Shown piece after piece: positions 1 through 9,392 of a stretch of DNA of 64,000 bases (position 1 is the first letter of the stretch; every line of letters begins with the position of its first letter). The stretch comes from Jaapia argillacea MUCL 33604 (lineage: Eukaryota; Basidiomycota; Agaricomycetes; Jaapiales; Jaapiaceae): NCBI GenBank assembly GCA_000697665.1, contig KL197719.1, forward strand, positions 1,125,968-1,189,967, in the 5' to 3' direction. A program made the position numbers and the translations under genes. The notes beneath the pieces are model-generated. The model was not told where the DNA came from. It did not search any database and saw only the letters and a list, made by a program, of their open reading frames with translations.

Positions 1-700
1 GCGATGGAAGCGCGAGTTGTGTGTAGTGGTGGGGGTGGAGTGTGGAGCTGGGGAGGGGCACGAGTTGTTGGGCTGGATGATGGATGCAGATGAGCGACGG
101 CGGGGCTGGGGGCGGTTGAGGTGGTTGTAGGAGGGGGGGTAGGGGGGAGTTGTGGAGGGTCATCGGAGGTGGGGCTGGAGAATGAGGATGCTTTGAGGAT
201 GGACAAGAATTCGTCTACTTCCTTCGCAAGAGTGTGTTTGACACGCTCGCGCTCCATGCGGATGTGACTGATGGTGGTTTGTTCAGTACGGGGTTCCGAC
301 GGTTTGGGTGTGGATTTGGATGAGGAGGTCGATGGCTCTGATGAGAGACTTTCGCCTCCGATGAGAGCGATTGTTGAATTAGAACGTATCTTGTACGCCG
401 AGACTGGAACGTGGAGTCTTTAGACCAAAAAACTTTTAGAAGATAGGACGAAGAAAATCTCACTCGGAGCATTGTCGTCTTTCATCACAGCGCCGCCATG
501 GACCAACTTGAAAGAGTGCTCCGGGAGTTGGGTATACTCTGCTACCATGTGTCGGATGACCGAAAGTTTGGTTTCAGGAGGAGGGAGATCAAAGTGCAAT
601 CTACATTAAGTGCGTGGCAATTAGCTCTCTTGGGTTTAGAGACATGAGAGATGATTAGTTTGACGGACCTCTCCCTCCCCCATTTGACTGTAAAACTCAT
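1..700 (-). CDS. UBL-BAG domain Hsp70 cochaperone (3' end off window)
   Basis: Exons (minus) 669-700, 464-600 and 1-403; the frame is open to the window edge, so the C-terminus is missing. The start MSFTVKWGRERL leads straight into a ubiquitin-like fold (residues 1-73, with KLVHGGAVMKDD near 43-53 and STIALIGG near 66-73). A Ser/Pro linker follows, then an amphipathic helix from about residue 101 (HIRMERERVKHTLAKEVDEF) that looks like helix 1 of a BAG domain. A Pro/Thr/Ser-rich stretch continues to the edge. BAG proteins bind the Hsp70 ATPase domain and act as nucleotide-exchange factors; a UBL can link Hsp70 to the proteasome. No transmembrane anchor is visible in the part present. I chose the Met at 700 because the frame upstream of it shows no family-like sequence. 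The BAG assignment is inference, since only the first helix is inside the window. Confidence 0.75.
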
Positions 701-1000
701 CCCGTCCTTCCTCGACCCTCGGAAGAGGTTTCTTATGTGAGAATACGTTACGGGCAGTAAGATGAGGAGAACAGGGACAACTTTGTAACCATCCAAGTTC
801 GCGCGAGACAATAAAAGTTAGATTCGGGCTCATAATCTGGAGAATCACGGCTTACCAAAGTACAAGGGAGTAACTTGACCCAGTTCAAAGTTGAATCTGG
901 GACTTGTGGCCGATGACGGCGCGTGGTGGGCGTGTAGACCTGCCAGGGTGAGGCCAGAGAGGATGAATTCCACTTTCTAAAGGAGGCGAGAGCAAAGTGC
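701..1000. other. Upstream region of the BAG gene
   Basis: About 300 bp with no coding evidence. A Met-less frame runs into the BAG start from 811, but nothing in it resembles the family. It presumably holds the BAG promoter and 5' UTR. I see no clear TATA box. Confidence 0.4.
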
Positions 1001-1009
1001 CACTTGCCA

Positions 1010-2070
1010 ATGCCACCTCATCGAGACTGGGACCCCGGAAATCCTATGCTTGCGCCACGCTGCCATCGGCTTCCACCAACGTAGACCAGAACCCTCGCCA
1101 TCGCCCTCTGGCTGTGCTGAACGTTTTCGGGGAGTGGCTCAGCGCTGAACTTTTTCCCTTTAGACCCTATCACCATCGTCGTGGAGTGCAAGCTGTGCAA
1201 GACATATTGCATCAAGCCATGGCTGATCTGCGTGGACATGGATGCGCATGATGCAATCGTTTCGGTGTTCGACGCTTTCATTCCAGTTAGCCTCGCTCCC
1301 CGGTCATCCGAAACATGATCTTGGCTCGCACACAGTGTCCAACCTGCTGGAACCTTCAAAGTAAAAAAGCATGATCCCTCTGACATCATACCCCTACACG
1401 AGGCGTGGCCGCTCATTCGCATTCCGCTCGCCTCCACGCAGCGAACATACTTGTCGCTGGCCTTCTCGAAATCTGTCCGATTCACCTGACTCTGTCTGCA
1501 CTGCATTGGCTGCTGTCATCTCAGTATTTGATTGTTCGAACCGCACGCCTGTCTTCGCTTAATCGAACGTGAGTACTATCGATTGCTTGTGCGGGTGATT
1601 GACCTACTCCCGACAGTGCAGATTGTGGAGTACAAGTGAAAACCTTCACCTCATTGTCGGTGATGATTGAAACTTACGAAGGGTCACGGACGCCTCGCGG
1701 AGTCTGACCTTACATCTCGAGATTTCTTCCGTTGTTGTGCTGCAGAATGTATAGTGTTTCTAGTGGACTGTGAACACCCGTTCCGACAAGATGGCTCATT
1801 TACCTTCCTTGGGCTTCGGGTCGGGTCAGATCGAAGCTCTTGATAACCATCCTCCATTGCAAGGTTATCGCGGCTGCCGGCGTACCAGCTCGTCCATCGG
1901 TACTACGCCTGACCTTCCTTCGGTTCCGTTGGAAAATATCGTGTGTCTCGCACTTGCTATAACCCGGAAGTTCTGATCGATGGTGTTGTGTTCGTCAGGG
2001 TCCCCCACGGATCACCGCATTTCTCCTCAAATCTTCCTCATTCTCCCTCGCATCGGTTATAGATATTGAA
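1010..2070 (+). CDS. Possible intron-rich unrecognised gene
   Basis: I do not recognise this product. Several short open segments can be chained with phase-compatible splice sites. One near 1150-1307 has a Cys-rich patch (ECKLCKTYCIKPWLIC). One near 1342-1473 carries KKHDPSDIIPLHEAWPLIR. Later ones are 1510-1565, 1617 onward, and about 1746-1850 (FLVDCEHPFRQDGSFTFLGL). Their composition is protein-like and unlike the frames around them, which suggests a real gene, perhaps reaching about 2070. The candidate start is the ATG at 1010, but its join to the next segment is unresolved and one proposed intron would be only 33 nt. Boundaries are approximate. It could instead be unrelated chance frames. 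Confidence 0.3.
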
Positions 2071-2079
2071 ATACAGGGA

Positions 2080-2681
2080 ATGGACTGACGCGTCTAAAGA
2101 TTCCTTTGCACCGCTTTTGATTGAGACTGATGTGTGCTGGTCGGATACCATACGCATGGTAGACCGTCTTCTCGCGCGTGAATCTCTTTCAAGCTTGCTG
2201 AGTCCCGAAAGTGTATTGGGCAGATGTTTCTTCGCGGATGGTTCCGTCGCCCCGGTGGTGGATAGGGTGTTACTATTGGTGGTCTAGTTAGGGATCGCAG
2301 TCAATCAAAGCTTCTGCGAGGTGGAGCCGTGATGATCAGTTGCTAAAGACAGAGTAGATTTAGGGTCGATGGTGCTATCTATGATGTTGTATTGCGCAGC
2401 TGTTTCGTCACGATAGCGTGGTAGAAGCCAGGATATCGAAGAATTAATGAAAGGGCGAGGAGCGGAGGTGAAAGTGGCAAGAGTTGGGGTGAGAGGGGTC
2501 CCGCCACAGTTGCCATATACGGACTATGACTTCATCCATATTTTCGCTTGCAATTTCAGCCACCGTCAGCCACCCCTCTGCTAATTACAGTCTTGTGGCC
2601 TTACAAACATCTTCTTCAAGTTCTGATTCCCTATTCCTCTTCTCTCCTCATCCCTTCGTCTCTCTCCGCCTCCCTACTACA
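2080..2681. other. Region upstream of PBS2
   Basis: About 600 bp. A 73-codon frame at 2066-2287 has no recognisable motif. The stretch just before the PBS2 start (about 2600-2680) is CT-rich, as is common in fungal 5' leaders. Confidence 0.4.
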
Positions 2682-4973
2682 ATGGCCGACTCATCCTCAT
2701 CATCAACAGATGCGCCCCACAGGCCTCCCCCCATCCCAATGCCGATGCGCAATGCGCCATCAGGTTCAGCAGGTTCACGCCCGACTCTGTCGGGTCTACT
2801 TGCCAATCGGACGCCAGGTGCCACCCCGATTCCCCCGTCTCTTCAGGCGAAGATGGCTGCGGTGAGTGCGATCTTCACCAATGTCTCACTTTTTGTCCTT
2901 TGTGCCGGCGGGATTGGCTCGGATGGCTGTGCGGCGGCTCTCAGTCGGGAACCGAGTTTCCAGAGATGGCGCGCACCACATGCGGATTTCAGATGGATGC
3001 AGATAGTGGCTTGCTAGGTCGTGCGGTATTGCTCGCTGCCATTGGATTATCCGGGTTGGTTGACCTTCGAGTTGACTGTCGGGATATCTCTTTCCCTTCA
3101 TTCCAACATCGGATATCGCGAGCAATCATCTCGTAGTCATCCCTCACCCTACCCTGCATTCACCGTATCCCCGCTGATATGTTGGGCCGTGTCCCGGCCG
3201 AGTATCTGAATTTGGTCTGAGTTTACGCTCGGAACATGGCACGGCCTACATCTATCCCGAATACAGTTTCCTTCCCTTCTCCTCCTCCTCATGGTTGGAT
3301 CATGGGTGCTAATATCAATATGTCTCTTCTGTTCATTCTAGATGGCCAACCGAGCATCCAAATCATCGTTTACAGTAGATTCAACAGCAGCAGCGCTGAA
3401 ACGTGCATCACTGGCGGATAATCTTCGCGGTCCAATGTCCGCTCCCTCAACCGCGGGACTGGGTGGACGACGTCCGAAACCAAAGCTGAAATTGAGTGAT
3501 ATTGATGGAAATAGTCTGGATGGGCACAGTGGTGGTGCCATGGGTGCTGGGTTGGGTGCGGGTGCGGTTTCGTTGAATGCGGATAGAGATTCGGTTCCCA
3601 TGCGAAGAAATATGGGGACACCCTTTTCGAATTTTGGCAAAATTGTGTATGTGAAATCCTTTCTCTCTGAGATGCGTCTTCTAATCCCATCTTTTTGGAT
3701 TATTGGGTTCCGGCGTACAGAGATCCCTCTGGCGCCCTGAAATTCTCCGGGAAAGCGGTTCTCCATGCAGCTGGCGTCGATTTTTCGAATGGGCAATCCT
3801 TTGCGATTACAATGGACCAATTACAGTTATATGAGGACCTCGGGAAAGGAAATTATGGGACCGTGAAGAAAGTCCTTCATAAACCGACAAATGTTGCAAT
3901 GGCCATGAAGGTGAGTTCGTGTGTCCTTGCTCATGTCATCGTTCGTCCTAATGTCGTTTCGGCCCACAGGAAATTCGATTAGAGTTAGACCAAGCCAAAT
4001 TGAACGCAATAATCATGGAACTCGACATTCTTCATCGAGCAGTAGCTCCCGAAATCGTCGAATTCTATGGCGCCTTCTTCATTGAATCCTGCGTTTATTA
4101 TTGTATGGAATATATGGATGCTGGTTCCATGGACAAGCTACAAACATATGGAAGCGATAATCCTCTCCTTCCCTCCGATTCCTCCCCACCTGATGGTGAA
4201 CCGGCACCCTTCCTGCGGAAACGAACTGGAGGCGTACCGGAAGTAGTCCTCGCACGGGTGGTTGGGAGTATGACGAGGGGTTTGGGTTTCTTAAAGGATG
4301 AATTGCAGATTATCCATAGGGACGTGAAGCCGACCAACGTTTTGGTCAATCGAAGGGGTCAAGTCAAGTTATGTGACTTTGGAGTTAGTGGGCAGTTGGA
4401 AAAGAGCTTGGCGAAGACCAACATTGGGTGCCAAAGTTATATGGCGGTGCGTTTCTGGCTTCTCTTGATTAATACCTCCCTCCGTGCTGATGTGAAGCCT
4501 GGTTTTATGACATCTCAGCCCGAACGGATAAGATCTGAATCACTGCATACTTCACCGACTTATACTGTCTCCTCCGATGTCTGGTCACTTGGGCTCTCGA
4601 CGATCGAGATGGCCTTGGGGCACTATCCTTACCCTCCTGAAACTTATTCCAATGTATTCGCCCAACTTACCGCCATTGTCCACGGTGATCCCCCTGAGTT
4701 GCCAGACGGGTTTAGCGATGCGGCCAAGGATTGGGTATCGAGGTGTATGGTAAAGAGAGCAGAGGATAGGGCGAGCTACCAGGAATTGTTGGTTAGTGGC
4801 CTTGAGAATTCCTCACGATTGTGACTTTTCTGACTCTGGCGATTCTTTAGAAACATCCCTTCTTACAACAGGATCGGACTCGAACTGTCGACATGGTTGG
4901 TTGGGTAGCAAGGGCGTTGGAGAACCGAGATCGAATGCACAAGGAAAAGGAGGACCAAAACGGGTCGTCCTGA
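2682..4973 (+). CDS. PBS2: MAP kinase kinase Pbs2 (HOG pathway)
   Basis: Exons 2682-2861, 3342-3646, 3721-3910, 3970-4446, 4519-4791 and 4851-4973 give 515 aa. Residues 1-190 are a Ser/Pro/Gly-rich regulatory region. The kinase domain has the glycine loop GKGNYGTV (203-210), the ATP lysine in MAMK (K225), HRDVKPTN (341-348), DFGVSG (361-366) and the activation loop SLAKTNIGCQSYMAPER with S371 and T375 as expected phospho-sites. These fit Pbs2 better than Ste7 or Mkk1. Pbs2 is phosphorylated by MAPKKKs and activates the osmostress MAP kinase Hog1. Oddities are a first intron of 480 nt and a low-complexity insert (about 286-311, acidic/Pro) before the catalytic loop. Exon 2 opens with ATG, but the SLQAKMAA-MANR junction reads like homologous N-termini, so I keep the upstream start. 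Confidence 0.93.
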
Positions 4974-5588
4974 GCCTTCCCACCCATCCTCCTGTCGAGC
5001 ATCTATTTTCCCTCGGCAGTGATTCGACTCGTTTCCGTATTGCGACACCGTGGCGAGGCGGCGTTTAATCTGGACTCTGCCCAACAATAGCATCATCAAC
5101 GCTTCGTCCGTGCGGCGCCCTCCCCTCACATTGTCGAGTTCGCAAAGCAACACGTCCCACATCCCACACTCAGACAACGCAAGTGAAACCCGAGATCGTT
5201 GCTCCAGAGGGTTCTAGATTATTGCCCGACGTTCCACTGAAGACTTGGTGGTTCTAGATCTGTAGGTTGGAGACGAAGATGATCTTCGTTCAGATTGTCT
5301 CAAGCGTGTTGTTGCTCTTCATTTTCCGTCTTTCTTTCTCTTGCCAATCCCTTCAAAGGGACTTTGTTATGTACCCATACGATCCGTTACCTTACAGTTT
5401 ACCGCGATACACATACACGCCGCTATCGTCAAACTAATAGTAATGTAACCTGCACGATGCGACCCTTGATGGGCGCATTTCATTTGTACATATCACAATT
5501 ATGTGGGACGCTGAAAGCCCGGGCCAAGGGTGTGCAACCAGTCGTGTCATGAAATATGCATTCCGACATTGCCCCCAACGGGATCACA
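4974..5588. other. Convergent 3' region between PBS2 and the P450 gene
   Basis: About 615 bp between two gene ends. It must hold both 3' UTRs and polyadenylation sites. I see no coding evidence. Confidence 0.5.
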
Positions 5589-7674
5589 CTACACAACAGA
5601 CCGAATGAGAGACTCCGACCTCTTCGACCTCGATTGGATATCACAAGCGAATGGTTTGGGGCGGCTGTAGAGTAAATGGAATGTGAATATGTTGTCGTTT
5701 CTGCAAGGTTTGGGAATACACACCTGACCAGCCCCCCTGTGAACTCTGCAGCCACCGAGATAGTTTGACCGGTTACTCTATCCACAGTTTTCGTGATATC
5801 GAATAAATACAACATTGTTGCGCAGGTGGTGAAGATCGTCAATTCTGCGAGATGGATACCCGGACAAATCCGACGACCGAATCCGAAGTAAAGGCTGCTG
5901 GGATCAGCTTCGGGATGAGCACCAAGGAACCGGTCAGGGTTGAAGACGTGTGGGTTTGAGTAGACAGCTGGGTCGTGGAGCATCTGCCTATCGGTGGGTA
6001 AGTGTGAGTAACGAGTGCCACGGGGAGTGGCTGATGGCTGACCAAATATTGGCGATTACAGTACAATCCTTTGGGATAAAATATCCCTCGTAGACATCGT
6101 CATCTGTCACTCGATGCGGCAGTCCTATACGTGACAATACATCTTTCCAGGACTAATAAAGAAAAAGTCGAGGTGACTTACCCAATGGAAGTACAGGACC
6201 CCACCTCAGTGACTCCTTGATTACAGCCTCCAAGTACACCAAGTCCTTCCTGTCTGAGGCGGTGGGGAGACGAACGGGGCCGACGACTCTGTCTAATTCG
6301 GCCTGAGCGGCAGCTTGTACTGCGGGGTTCAAGGTCATCGCGAGGATAAATGTATTAATAGCCGCGACAGTCTGTCCGGGAAAGATGAATTGCACGTCGA
6401 GAACAAAGATCGATACTTACAGTATCTGAGCCAGCTGTGGGACCATACAAACGATAAGGATAGAAGGAGCGAAGGAGGCGGAAATTTGCCCACCGCCATG
6501 CATCGAGGTAGCCGCGCACATGATATCAAACTCTTGTTCCGTGTTTTCATCGCTTCCTTCTAGCAAGTTGGATACAAGAGAAGGTGGAGCGGTACCAGCA
6601 GCCTAAAGATCATCCCGTTAACGTGCATATAGCATGAAGGACAGCAAGTTGACGGCACCACTGACCATATGATCCTTGACGTAGTTGAAAGGAACATTTA
6701 ACGCATCGCTCCGGGTTTTCGCCCAGGAGGTCACCTTTCGTTTCCAACTTGCCCCTGGGAACCATGCCGGAACGTACCTTACTACAACCAAATGGAGTCC
6801 ATGAGCGTGATGTCAGCGTGAACGGCATCCGCCACTTACGTGCAGGCACGATGTCTACAAGGAAAGCTCCAGGTGCAGTTGCGGTCAGGAATTGGTGGAG
6901 GGCCTTGTCGATTAGTTCCACAATTGGATCGACTGGCTCCTTGACCGGATAGCCGTAAGTTATCTCCAGAATTATGGATCCCACCATCCTGGAGGAAGAA
7001 GGCGTGGTCCCAATCAATCGAGCGTCCTTGTAGAGAGCAAAGAGGCCCCATCACTCACCACCGAATATGCTCGGTAAATTCGCTGGGTCTCTCGAGCAAC
7101 TTCCTTAGGAACAGCCTATTCCACTTTTCTTCGATACCAAGGAATTTCTCCGTCAAAGGTTTCGTCCCAATAACACCATGAAACATCCTCCTCAACCTCC
7201 TAAACCTCCCAGGTGGATTCTTATACCGACTCAGCGGAAGTCCTGTATTCCATCCCAGTAACTCTCCCCCCATCACCAAGGTAGGTCTGTCAGAATAGAT
7301 CGTTGACCTTTTGTCGAGAAGCTCAAAGGCTACATTCGATGAGTTTAAGATTATCAGGGATTTGCCGAATGTTGTCACAGAAAGGATATCGGAGTCTGTG
7401 GATGGAGATTGCGAGGACGTAAGATCACCATTGCCGAAATAGGGGACGGAAGAAAAGGAGGGAAGGAGAACTTACGATGTTTTTCACCCCACGCCGCAAA
7501 AGTCTTCCATGCGTGGCCAGAGGGCATGTCCCGTAGGTTACCAATGAGTGGGTATCCCTTGGGTCCTGGAGGGAGGGGAGGACGAGCTCTGCGGCTCAAC
7601 AATACCTTCAGCAATAAAACAACAAGCAGAAGCGCAAGAGCGTCAAAAAGGCCAATAAAGGAAGCCATGGTCAT
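5589..7674 (-). CDS. Cytochrome P450 monooxygenase
   Basis: Ten exons (minus): 7476-7674, 7059-7395, 6840-6988, 6666-6781, 6494-6602, 6421-6434, 6182-6371, 6043-6124, 5724-5987, 5589-5664; 511 aa, normal for a class II P450. It has an N-terminal membrane anchor (FIGLFDALALLLVVLLLKV) and a proline hinge (PPLPPGPKG). The I-helix AGSDTT is partly encoded by a 14-nt exon. The ExxR motif is in IKESLR, followed by PDRF and the heme loop FGFGRRICPG with Cys near residue 440. It would be an ER-bound oxygenase fed by P450 reductase. The substrate cannot be read from sequence; the style resembles the large multi-copy basidiomycete P450 families. Two in-frame ATGs lie at 7674 and 7668; the second has the better context (ACCATGG). 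Confidence 0.93.
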
Positions 7675-7922
7675 AAGCGAGTCGCTGGAAGGGGAGGAGA
7701 CGACCACAAAGGCTCAAGTACTTGACTCGAGAAGCTTTGACCAGAGAGAAGTTATAAATATACGTTGTAGAGGAACCGCGTTTTTTTCATGAACGCGACA
7801 AAGAAGTTTGGTCCAGAGATTAAGAAGCGTTGTATTCGTGGCCTTGGAGATGGAGCATGTTGGGCTATACCAATGGGAGAAACTGAACGATGCACGAGGG
7901 ATCCGCGAACAATCTAGTAGAT

Positions 7923-8999
7923 CTATATCCCATGAGATAACAATGCAACCAACCCTGCAGTAGCAACAAAAAGAGGAGACCAATAAGGATAGGGGGTGAT
8001 CAGCAATGAGCGGGCATCGCTTGTATGGGTATCTGGTCTAGTAATGCATAAGTTTTTAGGAAGAGGAACATACGTTGGAGATGACACATACGGTATGCCA
8101 TTCTGGTCGGAATATGAAGGGCAGGTATCGTTTGGGCTTCCCTGAGAGTGGCCTGCGTGTTAGGGCCTTGGAAGTGGGAAGGTGATAACGAGAAAGGAAC
8201 ATACGGTAGGGTTATCCGGACAGCATGCGCCGGATCCAAGACTGGTAACGCTTCCTAATGCGGATGCGTCTTTGTATCCTGCCCATTCTTGGCAAGAAAC
8301 GCTCTGATAGCTGATGTTCCAAACGCCGAAGTCCTATGGGGAGGGTGAATGCAAATTCTGGGGATAGGAGAACGGGCACTGACTGTGTAACCTACCAAGC
8401 AACCGTCAGGGACCACACAGCGTAGTTGGTTGATAGATAGAATTTCAACTCACCGTAATATGAGGCATTAGATGGGAAGAAATTACTGGAGATGGCTTTG
8501 GAGGGGTAAACGAGATCGAAATTGAGGTACTGTCCTGCTCTGGAACAGATACCTAATGTTACAAATGTCATCCGTAAGGCAGGATCGTCGTCACTCACGG
8601 ATTAGGCTTTGAAGGGTTCCCTGAACACCATCCAGATCCTCCATTGGGACACAAGTCGGTGACCTTCACAACCACACTGTTCTCTTTGGGAGGATAGAAC
8701 GGTGGATCGGACAGAAAAGTATTCAGCAATGTCAATTTGAAACAGGTACCGCAAGCAGGTCCGTAAGAATTACTGCTGCCATAGGCCATCTGGTTCATGG
8801 CAGCTGTAGGGTAGTTCTCGCTACCAGGGGTGCATCCACAAGAAGCGATATAGTTGGCCGGCATTGTGTAGTGTGTCATCGTCGCATACCCGTCTGATGG
8901 ATACTGTATCCATTCCGAAGCAGAGGTCGGGGCAGCGAAAGAAATAGCCAGGTAAAGGAGGAGTCGGATTATTGGGGCGAGTACAAGAGACATGTACAT
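7923..8999 (-). CDS. Secreted GH45-like double-psi beta-barrel protein
   Basis: Exons (minus) 8599-8999, 8454-8539, 8384-8391, 8205-8333 and 7923-8141. A possible 36-nt in-frame intron lies at 8038-8073, so the product is 280 or 268 aa. A signal peptide (about 1-25) is followed by YGPACGTCFKLT, VVVKVTDLCP, NFDLVYPSKAISSNFFPS and SYQSVSCQEW, the pattern of basidiomycete GH45 (subfamily C) endoglucanases and expansin-like relatives. The Asp in NFDL sits where the catalytic acid of these enzymes lies. An 8-nt micro-exon supplies part of YYGYTDFG. The tail SPLFVATAGLVALLSHGI is hydrophobic and ends the protein, which could be a GPI-anchor signal. It probably acts on cell-wall beta-glucan or cellulose. 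Activity is unproven; an expansin-like non-catalytic role is possible. Confidence 0.85.
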
Positions 9000-9392
9000 T
9001 TACACAAGAGAGAGACGGGGCAAAGGAGGGTGAGGCTGCCGTTAGGGCATGAGAGCCACGAACAAAGCGTGCGGAGTCGGGGTCGAGAACTCCCTTGGGC
9101 TTGTGGGTTTTTGATGCCAGGTATCGCTCAATTTGTTCCCAGCCGGGAGAATGGTATTGTGCAGGGTCTAACCTTGGAGTCTTGTGAGAGCATCTCGAGA
9201 AAGGCAACAAGAGTTAGAGGGGGTGTTCATATCCGTTTAAACATGAAGAATCAGATATCGCAGTTTATTATACTTATTGACAACTTGTAAGGGGTGTTTG
9301 GGGGTAGCTACCGCCGCTGTTGAGCCCAATCATCACGGCGACAAAAGTGCTTGCCAACTCACCGCACACAGCGTTACGTCTCACTTGATGCC
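9000..9392. other. Divergent promoter between the GH45-like gene and GCN5
   Basis: About 390 bp between two divergent starts. It should hold both promoters. I see no coding evidence and no clear TATA box. Confidence 0.45.

Noticed and set aside
1018-1506. A 162-codon minus-strand frame
   Set aside because: No motif or coding-like composition; the plus strand gives better segments in the same place.
3342-3344. ATG at the start of PBS2 exon 2 as the sole start
   Set aside because: The upstream 60 codons are Ser/Pro-rich coding sequence and the SLQAKMAA-MANR junction resembles other Pbs2 N-termini, so the upstream start is preferred.
5700-5724. A 23-nt intron near the P450 C-terminus
   Set aside because: Too short to splice; using the next acceptor (ending at 5665) gives a normal 59-nt intron and the family-like end SRPKPFACDI.
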